Source of the DNA: Hylemonella sp.
GTDB taxonomy: Bacteria > Pseudomonadota > Gammaproteobacteria > Burkholderiales > Burkholderiaceae_C
Direction: 5' to 3'
Length of the DNA: 64,000 nucleotides
NCBI GenBank assembly: GCA_030680575.1
Contig: JAUXVI010000053.1
Coordinates: forward strand, 1-64,000
The notes beneath the pieces were generated by a model that saw only the letters and a program-made list of their open reading frames with translations, had not been told where the DNA came from and searched no databases. The translations under genes were made by a program, and so were the position numbers. Shown piece by piece: positions 41,432-48,508 of this stretch. How positions within the stretch are numbered: the first letter of the stretch is position 1; each line of letters begins with the position of its first letter.

Positions 41432-42334
41432 ATGAACGCGCCTGGACGCAAAGAACACCTCGACGGCGTGGCGGCCGCCATCTTGCTGGCCTGCTGCCTG
41501 TTCTGGGGCTTCCAGCAGGTGCTGGTGAAAGCCACGCTGCCCGAGTTGCCGCCGGTCTTCCAGGCCGGCGTGCGTTTTGTGGGTGCCACGCTGTTGCTGG
41601 TGCTGTGGTGCCGCTGGCGCGGTGTGCCCTTGCTGGTGCGTGACGGCACGCTCTGGCCCGGCTTGCTGGCGGGCGCGCTGTTTGCCGGTGAATTTGCCTG
41701 CCTGTACATCGGCTTGCAGTTCACCTCCGCCTCGCGCCTGACGGTATTCCTCTACACCTCACCCTTCTGGGTTGCACTGATGTTGCCGCTGCTGGTGCGC
41801 GCCGAGCGCTTGCGCCCGCTGCAATGGCTGGGCCTGCTGCTGGCGTTTTGCGCCCTGGTGTTCGCCATGCGCGAGAGCTTTGTCACACCGGCCTCGGAGC
41901 GTCAGTTGCTGGGCGATGCGCTGGCACTGATCGCCGGCCTGGCCTGGGGGTTGACCACCGTCACCATCCGCGCCAGTGCTCTGGGCAAGGCCTCTGCCGA
42001 GAAACTGCTGTTCTACCAGGTGGCCGTCAGTGCTGCCACGCTGCCGCTGCTGTCGCTCGCACTGGGCGAACGCTGGACCTGGGAGTTCAGCCCTTTTGCC
42101 GCCACATCGCTGCTACTGCAGACGGTGGTGGGCGCCTTTGCCAGCTATCTGGTATGGATGTGGATGCTGGGCCGTTACCCGGCCACCAAGATCTCGGCGT
42201 TCGTCTTCCTGACGCCGATGTTCGCGTTGCTGTTCGGCGCGCTCTGGCTGCACGAGCCGCTCACCCCCAGCCTGCTCACCGCGCTGGCGCTGGTGGCCGT
42301 GGGTATCGTGCTGGTGAACCGCCGGCCGGGTTGA
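41432..42334 (+). CDS. EamA-family (DMT) permease
   Basis: A 300-residue inner-membrane protein with ten predicted helices in two EamA repeats. The first is LLACCLFWGFQQVLVKATL; the second begins ALIAGLAWGLTTVTIRAS and ends ALWLHEPLTPSLLTALALVAVGIVLV. Members export metabolites such as amino acids or purines. No substrate clue is given by the neighbouring flavin reductase or the convergent solute receptor gene. Confidence 0.88.
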   Translation: MNAPGRKEHLDGVAAAILLACCLFWGFQQVLVKATLPELPPVFQAGVRFVGATLLLVLWCRWRGVPLLVRDGTLWPGLLAGALFAGEFACLYIGLQFTSASRLTVFLYTSPFWVALMLPLLVRAERLRPLQWLGLLLAFCALVFAMRESFVTPASERQLLGDALALIAGLAWGLTTVTIRASALGKASAEKLLFYQVAVSAATLPLLSLALGERWTWEFSPFAATSLLLQTVVGAFASYLVWMWMLGRYPATKISAFVFLTPMFALLFGALWLHEPLTPSLLTALALVAVGIVLVNRRPG

Positions 42335-42363
42335 ACCCACCCACGAGGCGCGATTGCTGGACT

Positions 42364-43359
42364 TCAGATCTTGCCGGCTGCCTTGAGGCGGTCGATGGTG
42401 GCCTTCTCCGCGGCAAAGGTACGTGCCGCATAGGCCGTGTACTCGGCCGTGTCCATGTAGATCACCGGCTGGTAGAACTTGTCCAGGGTGTCGAGCACGC
42501 GCTGGTCGTCCAGCGTCTTCTTGAAGGCGTCGTGAATCACCTTCACCAGCGCCGGGTCCATGTTCTTCGGGCCCCCGATGCCGAACGGCGATTCGGTCAC
42601 CGTGTCCCAACCGCTTTCCTTCACGGTCGGCACATCGGGGAAGGCCTTGTTGCGTTTGCTGCCCAGCGTGGCCAACAAATTGAGCTTGCCCGCCTTGACG
42701 TGCGGCGCGAACTCGGTGGTGCCGCTCATGAGCGGAATATGGCCGCCCAGGATGGCCTGCATGATCTCGGCCGAGCCCTTGTAGGGAATGTCCTGCAGCT
42801 CGATGCCGGCCTTGGCCGCGAATTCCTCGATGGCCAGGTGCGGCGTGGTGCCGGTGCCGGTGTGGCCATAGGCCACCTTGCCCGGGTTGGCACGGGCGTA
42901 GGCCACCATCTCCTTCAGCGTCTTGTACGGCGCTTCGGGGCGCGCGGCCAGGCCGAAGGTGTAGCCAGTCAGACAGACGATGTGCGTAATGTCCTTGACC
43001 GGGTCGAAGGACGTCTTCTGCATGTGCGGAATGCGGTAGATGCCCAGCGGCAACTGCGTCAGCAGGTAGCCGTCCGGGCGCGCATTCACCATGGCCGCCG
43101 CGCCCAGCGTGCCGCCGGCCCCCGGCTTGTTCTCCACGATCACCGTGCCGCCCAAGGCACGGCCGGCGCTCTCGGCAAAAGCGCGCATCACGGCATCGCT
43201 GCTGCCACCGGTCGGCCAGGGCGCGATCAGCGTGATGGGGCGGTTCGGGTACTTGTCCTGCGCCAGGGCCCAGGGGCTGACGATGGCCGGTGCTGCCAGC
43301 GTGGCAGCGCGGGTCAGCAGCTGGCGGCGGGTCACGTTACGGGAAGCAGGCTTTTTCAT
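42364..43359 (-). CDS. Bug/TctC-family periplasmic solute receptor
   Basis: A 331-residue extracytoplasmic binding protein, usual for tripartite tricarboxylate transport receptors. The signal region RNVTRRQLLTRAATLAAPAI has a twin-Arg-like RR pair and ends before QDKYPNRPITLIAPWPTGG, the family N-terminus. VENKPGAGGTLGAAAMV (~75) and GYLLTQLPLGIYRIP line the ligand site. Start ATG 43359 has AGGAG. Bug proteins bind carboxylates; placement on the same strand as a CoA-transferase and glutaryl-CoA dehydrogenase hints at a dicarboxylate such as glutarate. No TctA/TctB membrane genes are nearby. Confidence 0.88.
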   Translation of the reverse strand: MKKPASRNVTRRQLLTRAATLAAPAIVSPWALAQDKYPNRPITLIAPWPTGGSSDAVMRAFAESAGRALGGTVIVENKPGAGGTLGAAAMVNARPDGYLLTQLPLGIYRIPHMQKTSFDPVKDITHIVCLTGYTFGLAARPEAPYKTLKEMVAYARANPGKVAYGHTGTGTTPHLAIEEFAAKAGIELQDIPYKGSAEIMQAILGGHIPLMSGTTEFAPHVKAGKLNLLATLGSKRNKAFPDVPTVKESGWDTVTESPFGIGGPKNMDPALVKVIHDAFKKTLDDQRVLDTLDKFYQPVIYMDTAEYTAYAARTFAAEKATIDRLKAAGKI

Positions 43360-43504
43360 AGGTGTCTCCTGAGTCTGGTCTACCGTGTCGGTATTCAGAT
43401 TCGATGGTGGCAGACACCTTCGTATGAAACAGGTCACCTGCGTGACCCAGAGACCCCCGTGAATTCCCTAGGGCGGCCCCCCACCAGGCCGCCCCGGCAC
43501 AGGG

Positions 43505-44755
43505 TTACACCACGCCGGACTGATGCAAGGCGGTTATGCGTGCCGCATCCAGCCCCAGTTCGGTCAGCACCTCGTCGGTGTGTTCGCCCAAGGCGGGCGG
43601 CGCCCGGCGCAGCACCGGCGGCGTGGCCTGCAGGCGCAGCGGGCTGGCCACGGTTGCTATTGAATTGATAGCTGTCTGCGCTTGTACGGCGGGGCTGCAA
43701 GGCTGATTCAATGCCAAACCACGGGCCTGCACCTGGGCATCGGCAAAACCCTGGCCGATGTCGTTGATCGGGCCGCAAGGCACCGCCTTGTCTTCCAGCA
43801 GCACCACCCATTCGGCGGTGCTGCGCGTGCGCGTGACCTCTTCCATCAGCGGCACCAGCAGCTCGCGGTGCATGACGCGCTGCGTGTTGGTGGCAAAGCG
43901 CACATCCGCCGACCATTCGGGCCGGCCGGCAGCGGCACAGAAGCGCGCGAACTGGCCGTCGTTGCCGATGGCCAGCAGCATGGCACCGTCTTTCGTGGGG
44001 AAGTCTTGGTACGGCACCAAGCTCGGGTGGCTGTTGCCCTGGCGCATGGGTACCTTGCCGGTGTTGAGAAAACCGCCGGCCTGGTTGGCCAGAATGGCCA
44101 TGCCCACATCGAGCAAGGCCATGTCGATGTGCTGACCCTCACCGGTGCGATGCCGCACTTCGAGCGCAGCCAGAATGGCGGTGGCGGCATACACGCCAGT
44201 GAAGATATCGGTCAGCGCCACGCCCACACGCTGCGGGCCGCCGCCGGGCACACTGTCCGGGCGGCCGGTGATGCTCATCATGCCGCTCATGGCCTGGATC
44301 ATCAGGTCGTAGCCAGCACGCTCGGCATACGGCCCGTCCTGGCCGAAGCCGGTGACCGAGCAGTAGATCAGCCGCGGGTTGATCGCCTTCAAGCTCGCGT
44401 AGTCCAGCCCGTAGTGCGCCAGGCCGCCAACCTTGAAGTTCTCCACCAGCACATCACTCTGCGCCGCCATCTGCTTGATCAGCGCCTGCCCTTCCGGCTT
44501 GGCGAGGTCGACCGTGATCGAGCGCTTGTTGCGGTTGGCACAGGTGTAGTAGGCCGCGTGCTCGGTGTCGTTACCTTGCGCATCCTTGAGGAAGGGCGGG
44601 CCCCAGTGGCGCGTGTCGTCGCCAGCGCTGGGGCGCTCGACCTTGACCACATCGGCCCCGAGGTCCGCCAGGATCTGGGTGCACCAGGGGCCGGCGAGTA
44701 CGCGGGAGAGGTCGAGCACCTTGATGTGCGGCAGGGCTGCGGGTTTGTTATTCAT
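43505..44755 (-). CDS. class III (CaiB/BaiF) CoA-transferase, probable glutarate CoA-transferase
   Basis: A 416-residue class III CoA-transferase from the ATG at 44755. IKVLDLSRVLAGPWCTQILADLGADVVKVERPSAGDDTR (residues ~10-48) is the family N-terminus. The catalytic Asp should be in HIDMALLDVG (~200). It moves CoA from a donor such as succinyl-CoA to a free acid. The linkage to glutaryl-CoA dehydrogenase suggests glutarate, as for human SUGCT and bacterial homologs. Around residues 355-370 the codons come from a dispersed repeat, adding QTAINSIAT where the region between the two main domains is variable. It is separated from the dehydrogenase by about 280 bases of structured DNA. Confidence 0.85.
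   Translation of the reverse strand: MNNKPAALPHIKVLDLSRVLAGPWCTQILADLGADVVKVERPSAGDDTRHWGPPFLKDAQGNDTEHAAYYTCANRNKRSITVDLAKPEGQALIKQMAAQSDVLVENFKVGGLAHYGLDYASLKAINPRLIYCSVTGFGQDGPYAERAGYDLMIQAMSGMMSITGRPDSVPGGGPQRVGVALTDIFTGVYAATAILAALEVRHRTGEGQHIDMALLDVGMAILANQAGGFLNTGKVPMRQGNSHPSLVPYQDFPTKDGAMLLAIGNDGQFARFCAAAGRPEWSADVRFATNTQRVMHRELLVPLMEEVTRTRSTAEWVVLLEDKAVPCGPINDIGQGFADAQVQARGLALNQPCSPAVQAQTAINSIATVASPLRLQATPPVLRRAPPALGEHTDEVLTELGLDAARITALHQSGVV
43656..43708. repeat. dispersed repeat, copy 4, inside the CoA-transferase gene
   Basis: It begins GCTATTGAATTGATAGCTG and continues to GGCTGATTC. It resembles copies at 21369 and 23251 in its palindromic head and in a TCTGCGC body. It is read in frame by the CoA-transferase gene on the opposite strand and gives the peptide NSIAT. 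Confidence 0.55.
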
Positions 44756-44795
44756 GCTGTTTTCTCTCAAACGTCAAACACGGCTGCTTCGCCTG

Positions 44796-44995
44796 CCACC
44801 CAGGGGATGCCCGAGGGCCTCATAGGCGCTGCGCTTTGCCAAATCGGCCCCCGGGCATCCCCTGGGTGGCGAGAAGGGAAATGGGTTGTCGGCGGCGGTA
44901 CGCCAAATACCTTGGCTGCTGAAAGGGGGCAGGGGTGGCGGCCGATTTGGCAAAGCGCAGCGCCTATGAGGCCGCCGCCCCTGCCCTCTTTCAGT
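44796..44995. repeat. pair of 76-base stem-loops with mutually complementary loops
   Basis: The first element is 44796-44871, with arms GCCACCCAGGGGATGCCCG and its exact complement. The second is 44920-44995, with arms CTGAAAGGGGGCAGGGGTGG... and a complement differing at two positions. The stems differ completely, yet the loop of the second (44941-44972) is the exact reverse complement of the loop of the first (44819-44850) over 32 bases, including GGCGCTGCGCTTTGCCAAAT. The 48 bases between the elements show no gene. Both lie between the CoA-transferase and dehydrogenase genes. Confidence 0.8.
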
Positions 44996-45034
44996 CACCA
45001 CAAGCCCCCGAAAGAAACCAGTGAAACAATAACT

Positions 45035-46231
45035 TCAGTTGGCGAATGCAGCAATGCCGGTCTGCGCACGACCCAGAATCAGGGCATGGATGTCGTGCGT
45101 GCCTTCATAGGTATTCACCACTTCCAGGTTCACCAGGTGGCGCGCCACGCCGAACTCATCGGAGATGCCGTTGCCGCCCATCATGTCGCGTGCCAGACGG
45201 GCCACGTCCAGCGCCTTGCCGCAGGAGTTGCGCTTGAGGATGGAGGTGATCTCCACCGCGGCGGTGCCCTCGTCCTTCATGCGGCCCAGGCGCAGGCAGC
45301 CCAGCAGGCCGAGAGAAATTTCGGTCTGCATGTCGGCCAGCTTCTTCTGGATCAGCTGGTTGGCCGCCAGGGGGCGACCGAACTGCTTGCGGTCCAGCAC
45401 GTACTGGCGGGCGCGGAACCAGCAATCCTCAGCCGCACCCAAGGCGCCCCAGGCGATGCCGTAGCGTGCCGAGTTCAGGCAGGTGAACGGGCCCTTCAGG
45501 CCTTGCACTTCGGGGAAGGCGTTTTCTTCCGGGCAGAACACGTCGTCCATCACGATCTCACCGGTGATGGAAGCCCGCAGGCCGACCTTGCCATGCACCG
45601 CCGGTGCGGAGAGGCCCTTCATGCCCTTTTCCAGCACGAAGCCGCGGATCGGGCCGACAGCGCCGCCTTCGCTCACTTCGCGCGCCCAGACCACGAACAC
45701 ATCGGCGATCGGGCTGTTGGAGATCCACATCTTGTTGCCCTTGAGGCGGTAGCCGCCCGCCGTCTTGTAGGCGCGGGTGGCCATGGAGTTGGGGTCGGAG
45801 CCGTGGTCGGGCTCGGTCAAACCGAAGCAGCCGATCCACTCACCGGTGGCCAGCTTGGGCAGGTACTTCTGCTTCTGCGCTTCCGAACCGAATTCGAAAA
45901 TCGGCACCATCACCAGCGAGGACTGCACGCTCATCATCGAGCGGTAGCCGGAATCGACACGCTCCACTTCGCGGGCGATCAGGCCGTAGGCCACGTAGTT
46001 CAGACCGGGGCCACCGTATTGCTCGGGAATGGTCGGGCCCAGCAGGCCCAGCTCGCCCATCTCGCGGAAGATGGCCGGGTCGGTCTTCTCGTGACGGAAG
46101 CCATCCAGCACGCGCGTGGCCAGCTTGTCCTGGCAGTAGGCGGCAGCGGCATCGCGCACCATGCGCTCGTCATCGCTCAACTGCTGGTCGAGCAAAAAGG
46201 GGTCGTTCCAATGAAAAGCGGCGTTGGCCAT
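45035..46231 (-). CDS. gcdH: glutaryl-CoA dehydrogenase
   Basis: This flavoprotein oxidises and decarboxylates glutaryl-CoA to crotonyl-CoA in lysine, tryptophan and glutarate breakdown. The 398-residue protein starts at the ATG at 46231 with GGAG upstream. FDPLLL-type start is seen as [38 protein letters not shown] (~95-112) and [13 protein letters not shown] (~137) match this subfamily. The catalytic base Glu is in [21 protein letters not shown] (split as NTYEGTHD, ~370, and ALILGRAQ). The SVQSSL segment and GRAQTG end separate it from short-chain acyl-CoA dehydrogenases. It is divergent from a LysR gene, the probable regulator, with three TGCAC boxes between. Confidence 0.9.
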   Translation of the reverse strand: MANAAFHWNDPFLLDQQLSDDERMVRDAAAAYCQDKLATRVLDGFRHEKTDPAIFREMGELGLLGPTIPEQYGGPGLNYVAYGLIAREVERVDSGYRSMMSVQSSLVMVPIFEFGSEAQKQKYLPKLATGEWIGCFGLTEPDHGSDPNSMATRAYKTAGGYRLKGNKMWISNSPIADVFVVWAREVSEGGAVGPIRGFVLEKGMKGLSAPAVHGKVGLRASITGEIVMDDVFCPEENAFPEVQGLKGPFTCLNSARYGIAWGALGAAEDCWFRARQYVLDRKQFGRPLAANQLIQKKLADMQTEISLGLLGCLRLGRMKDEGTAAVEITSILKRNSCGKALDVARLARDMMGGNGISDEFGVARHLVNLEVVNTYEGTHDIHALILGRAQTGIAAFAN

Positions 46232-46290
46232 GCGGGTTCTCCAAAAAGTTGACGCCATGGTACGGGCCATTCACGCACAGGGCAAACGAC

Positions 46291-46338
46291 AAATTTGCAC
46301 CCAGATATGAAATTTCTGCACATATAAATTGCACCCAG
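46291..46338. promoter_or_regulatory. candidate LysR control region between gcdH and its regulator
   Basis: AAATTTGCACCCAG (46291) and AAATTGCACCCAG (46326) are near-identical direct repeats, and AAATTTCTGCACATA lies between them. TGCAC occurs at 46296, 46317 and 46330, the first two exactly two helical turns apart. The region is AT-rich against a GC-rich background. Confidence 0.5.
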
Positions 46339-46411
46339 TCGGTCAACATCCTTTACATCTCCTCTGAAAACGACCATCTTTGACGCGTGAGTTGTGTATA
46401 TTCAGCACACC

Positions 46412-47311
46412 ATGCGCCGCAAAATCCCATCGCTGCAAGCCCTGGCCTGTTTTGATGCCGCCGCCCGTCATGAAAGCTACACACGCGCGGCACAGGAACT
46501 GGCGCTGACGCAAAGCGCGGTGTCGCGCCAGATCGGCGCGCTGGAGGAATTCCTCGGCATTGCGCTGTTCCGGCGCACCCGTCATGGTGTGGCGCTCACG
46601 CCGAGTGGCGCCGATTACGCACGCCAGATCACCCCCCGTCTGCAGGCCCTGGAGCGCGACACACTGGAAGCCATGTCGCGCCAGGGCACGACCGGCGCGA
46701 TTGCGCTGGCGGCGGTGCCGACCTTCGCCACGCGCTGGCTGTTGCCGCGCCTGCCGGACCTGGCCGCACAGCACCCGGAACTGGTGGTGCACATCGAAAC
46801 GCGCACCCGGCCTTTTCTGTTTGCCGACACCGGCTTCGACGCCGCGCTCTATTCCGGCACGCCGGAGCAGGTGGCCAACTGGGCCGGCACGCATGCCATG
46901 CCCTTGATCGAGGAGGAGGTGGTGCCGGTCTGCGCACCCGCCCTGCTAAGGGGGCGCAAACGGCTCCAGCCGGCCGACCTGGCACAGCTGCCGCTGCTGC
47001 AGCAAAGCACACGGCCCGAAGCCTGGCGGCAGTGGTTTGAAGCCATGTCCGTGAACGCGCCGTTTGCCCTGTCCGGGCCACGCTACGAGCTGTATTCCCT
47101 GACAGCGGCCGCCGCGGCCCACGGCCTGGGGGTGGCGCTGGTGCCGCGGTTGTTGATCGAGCCCGAGCTGGCCAGCGGCGAGCTGGTGGTGGCGTGTCCG
47201 AAGCCGCTCAAGAGCGGCCGCGCCTATTACTTGGTCACGCCTGAACGCGGCGAGCCGCGGCCGGCGGTGGCAGCGTTTGCCGCCTGGCTGCAGCGCATCG
47301 CAGCCGCCTAG
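46412..47311 (+). CDS. LysR-family regulator, GcvA type
   Basis: A 299-residue LysR protein; the ATG at 46412 is taken, with a GTG at 46394 as alternative. It begins RRKIPSLQALACFDAAARHESYTRAAQELALTQSAVSRQIGALEEFLG, with the helix-turn-helix at ~18-45, and FRRTRHGVALTPSG in the wing, as in GcvA relatives. The effector domain shows RWLLPRLPDLAAQHPEL and DAALYSG. Its position divergent from gcdH makes it the likely activator of the glutarate genes, responding to a pathway intermediate. That is inferred from gene order. Confidence 0.85.
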   Translation: MRRKIPSLQALACFDAAARHESYTRAAQELALTQSAVSRQIGALEEFLGIALFRRTRHGVALTPSGADYARQITPRLQALERDTLEAMSRQGTTGAIALAAVPTFATRWLLPRLPDLAAQHPELVVHIETRTRPFLFADTGFDAALYSGTPEQVANWAGTHAMPLIEEEVVPVCAPALLRGRKRLQPADLAQLPLLQQSTRPEAWRQWFEAMSVNAPFALSGPRYELYSLTAAAAAHGLGVALVPRLLIEPELASGELVVACPKPLKSGRAYYLVTPERGEPRPAVAAFAAWLQRIAAA

Positions 47312-47314
47312 AAC

Positions 47315-48463
47315 TCAGAGCGACTCGACACGGTTGCGGCCATTCTGCTTGGCCATGTACATCGCCTTGTCGGCGGCGGCGACCATGTCATCAATCGATT
47401 CGGCAGCCGAGGCTGGCAGGGTATGCAGGCCAATGCTGATGGTGAACTGCATGGTTCTGCCATCGGTCGCTTCAAAGCGGGCCTGCTCCACGGTGCGACG
47501 CAACTGCTCCGCCAGCGTGACGGCCCCCTGGGCATCGGTGTCCGGCAAGACAACGAGGAACTCCTCGCCGCCCCAGCGGCCCGCCATGTCCTGGGCACGC
47601 AGCCGGCCACGGATGCAGTCGGCCAGTCCGCGCAAGGCCCGGTCGCCAGACTGATGGCCAAAGGTGTCGTTGACGCGCTTGAAGAAATCGATGTCGATCA
47701 TCAACAGGGTCAGTGCACGGCCACTGCGCTGGGCCTGCGCCAGGTGCTGCGTCAGCGTCTCCACGATCAGACGGCGATTGCTCAATCCGGTCAGGGCATC
47801 GTGCAGGGCCATGTCGAGGTTTTGCGCATCGGCGCGCTCTTTTGTCATGACCACCAGCCCGAGGCAGATCAGGACGAGTGCGATGGTGGACAGAAGGAAT
47901 GTGCCCGTTTGCATCTGATTCGACGCCGTGATGGACGACAGATCGGTCGAGGTCGCGAAGGCGCCGACGATGCGAAACACAAATATCAGGATCAGGATCG
48001 CAAACCCCGCCATCTCGAAGTACTGGCCCCGACCGACCGTGTCCTGATGCTTCTGGATCAGGAGCACCAGGATCACCACGGATTGCACCAGCAGGATCAG
48101 GGCGCTCAGCACAACACGTGCTTTCGGGTCCTCCATCAGGAAACTCATGGCCACGACGAGCAACACGACCGGAGACCAGACCAGCCCGCGCGTTGGGCGG
48201 CGCCGCTGGAACTGGTACAGACCTTCGGTGAACAAGGCCATCGTTGCCGACAACAGGCCCGTGCCCACCACCATGGACACCACGTCGCTGATCTGCCCGC
48301 GCAGACTCAGAAGCGTGTACGACAGGGTGTGCGTCGCCATTGCCCAGGCCCAAAACGTCAGGCCGTCGCGCCGCGTCCGGCTGGCCACCGCAGCCAGGCT
48401 GAGGCCCAGCGTCGCCGTGACGGCAATATTGACCAGCATCAGAGACGGCGTATGCAGCAGCAT
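47315..48463 (-). CDS. membrane-bound diguanylate cyclase
   Basis: A 382-residue protein that should synthesise c-di-GMP. Six to seven hydrophobic helices fill residues ~5-215 and form an unassigned membrane sensor. The GGDEF domain follows (~220-380): DALTGLSNRRLI, LLMIDIDFFKRVNDTFGHQSGD and the active-site loop GRWGGEEFLVV (~298). GGEEF is an active variant. RAQD, five residues before GGEEF, forms the RxxD inhibitory site, so product inhibition is expected. No EAL domain is present. It is convergent with the LysR gene, three bases apart. Confidence 0.92.
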   Translation of the reverse strand: MLLHTPSLMLVNIAVTATLGLSLAAVASRTRRDGLTFWAWAMATHTLSYTLLSLRGQISDVVSMVVGTGLLSATMALFTEGLYQFQRRRPTRGLVWSPVVLLVVAMSFLMEDPKARVVLSALILLVQSVVILVLLIQKHQDTVGRGQYFEMAGFAILILIFVFRIVGAFATSTDLSSITASNQMQTGTFLLSTIALVLICLGLVVMTKERADAQNLDMALHDALTGLSNRRLIVETLTQHLAQAQRSGRALTLLMIDIDFFKRVNDTFGHQSGDRALRGLADCIRGRLRAQDMAGRWGGEEFLVVLPDTDAQGAVTLAEQLRRTVEQARFEATDGRTMQFTISIGLHTLPASAAESIDDMVAAADKAMYMAKQNGRNRVESL

Positions 48464-48508
48464 GTCTCCATTATTGTTGACGCTGCTCGCCGTTGTGATT
48501 GCCGTTGG

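Noticed and set aside
44796..44995. Considered integron attC sites or a CRISPR fragment for the twin hairpins
   Set aside because: There is no integrase, cassette array, regular spacer or attC core (GTTRRRY). The two stems do not match each other, which also excludes CRISPR repeats.
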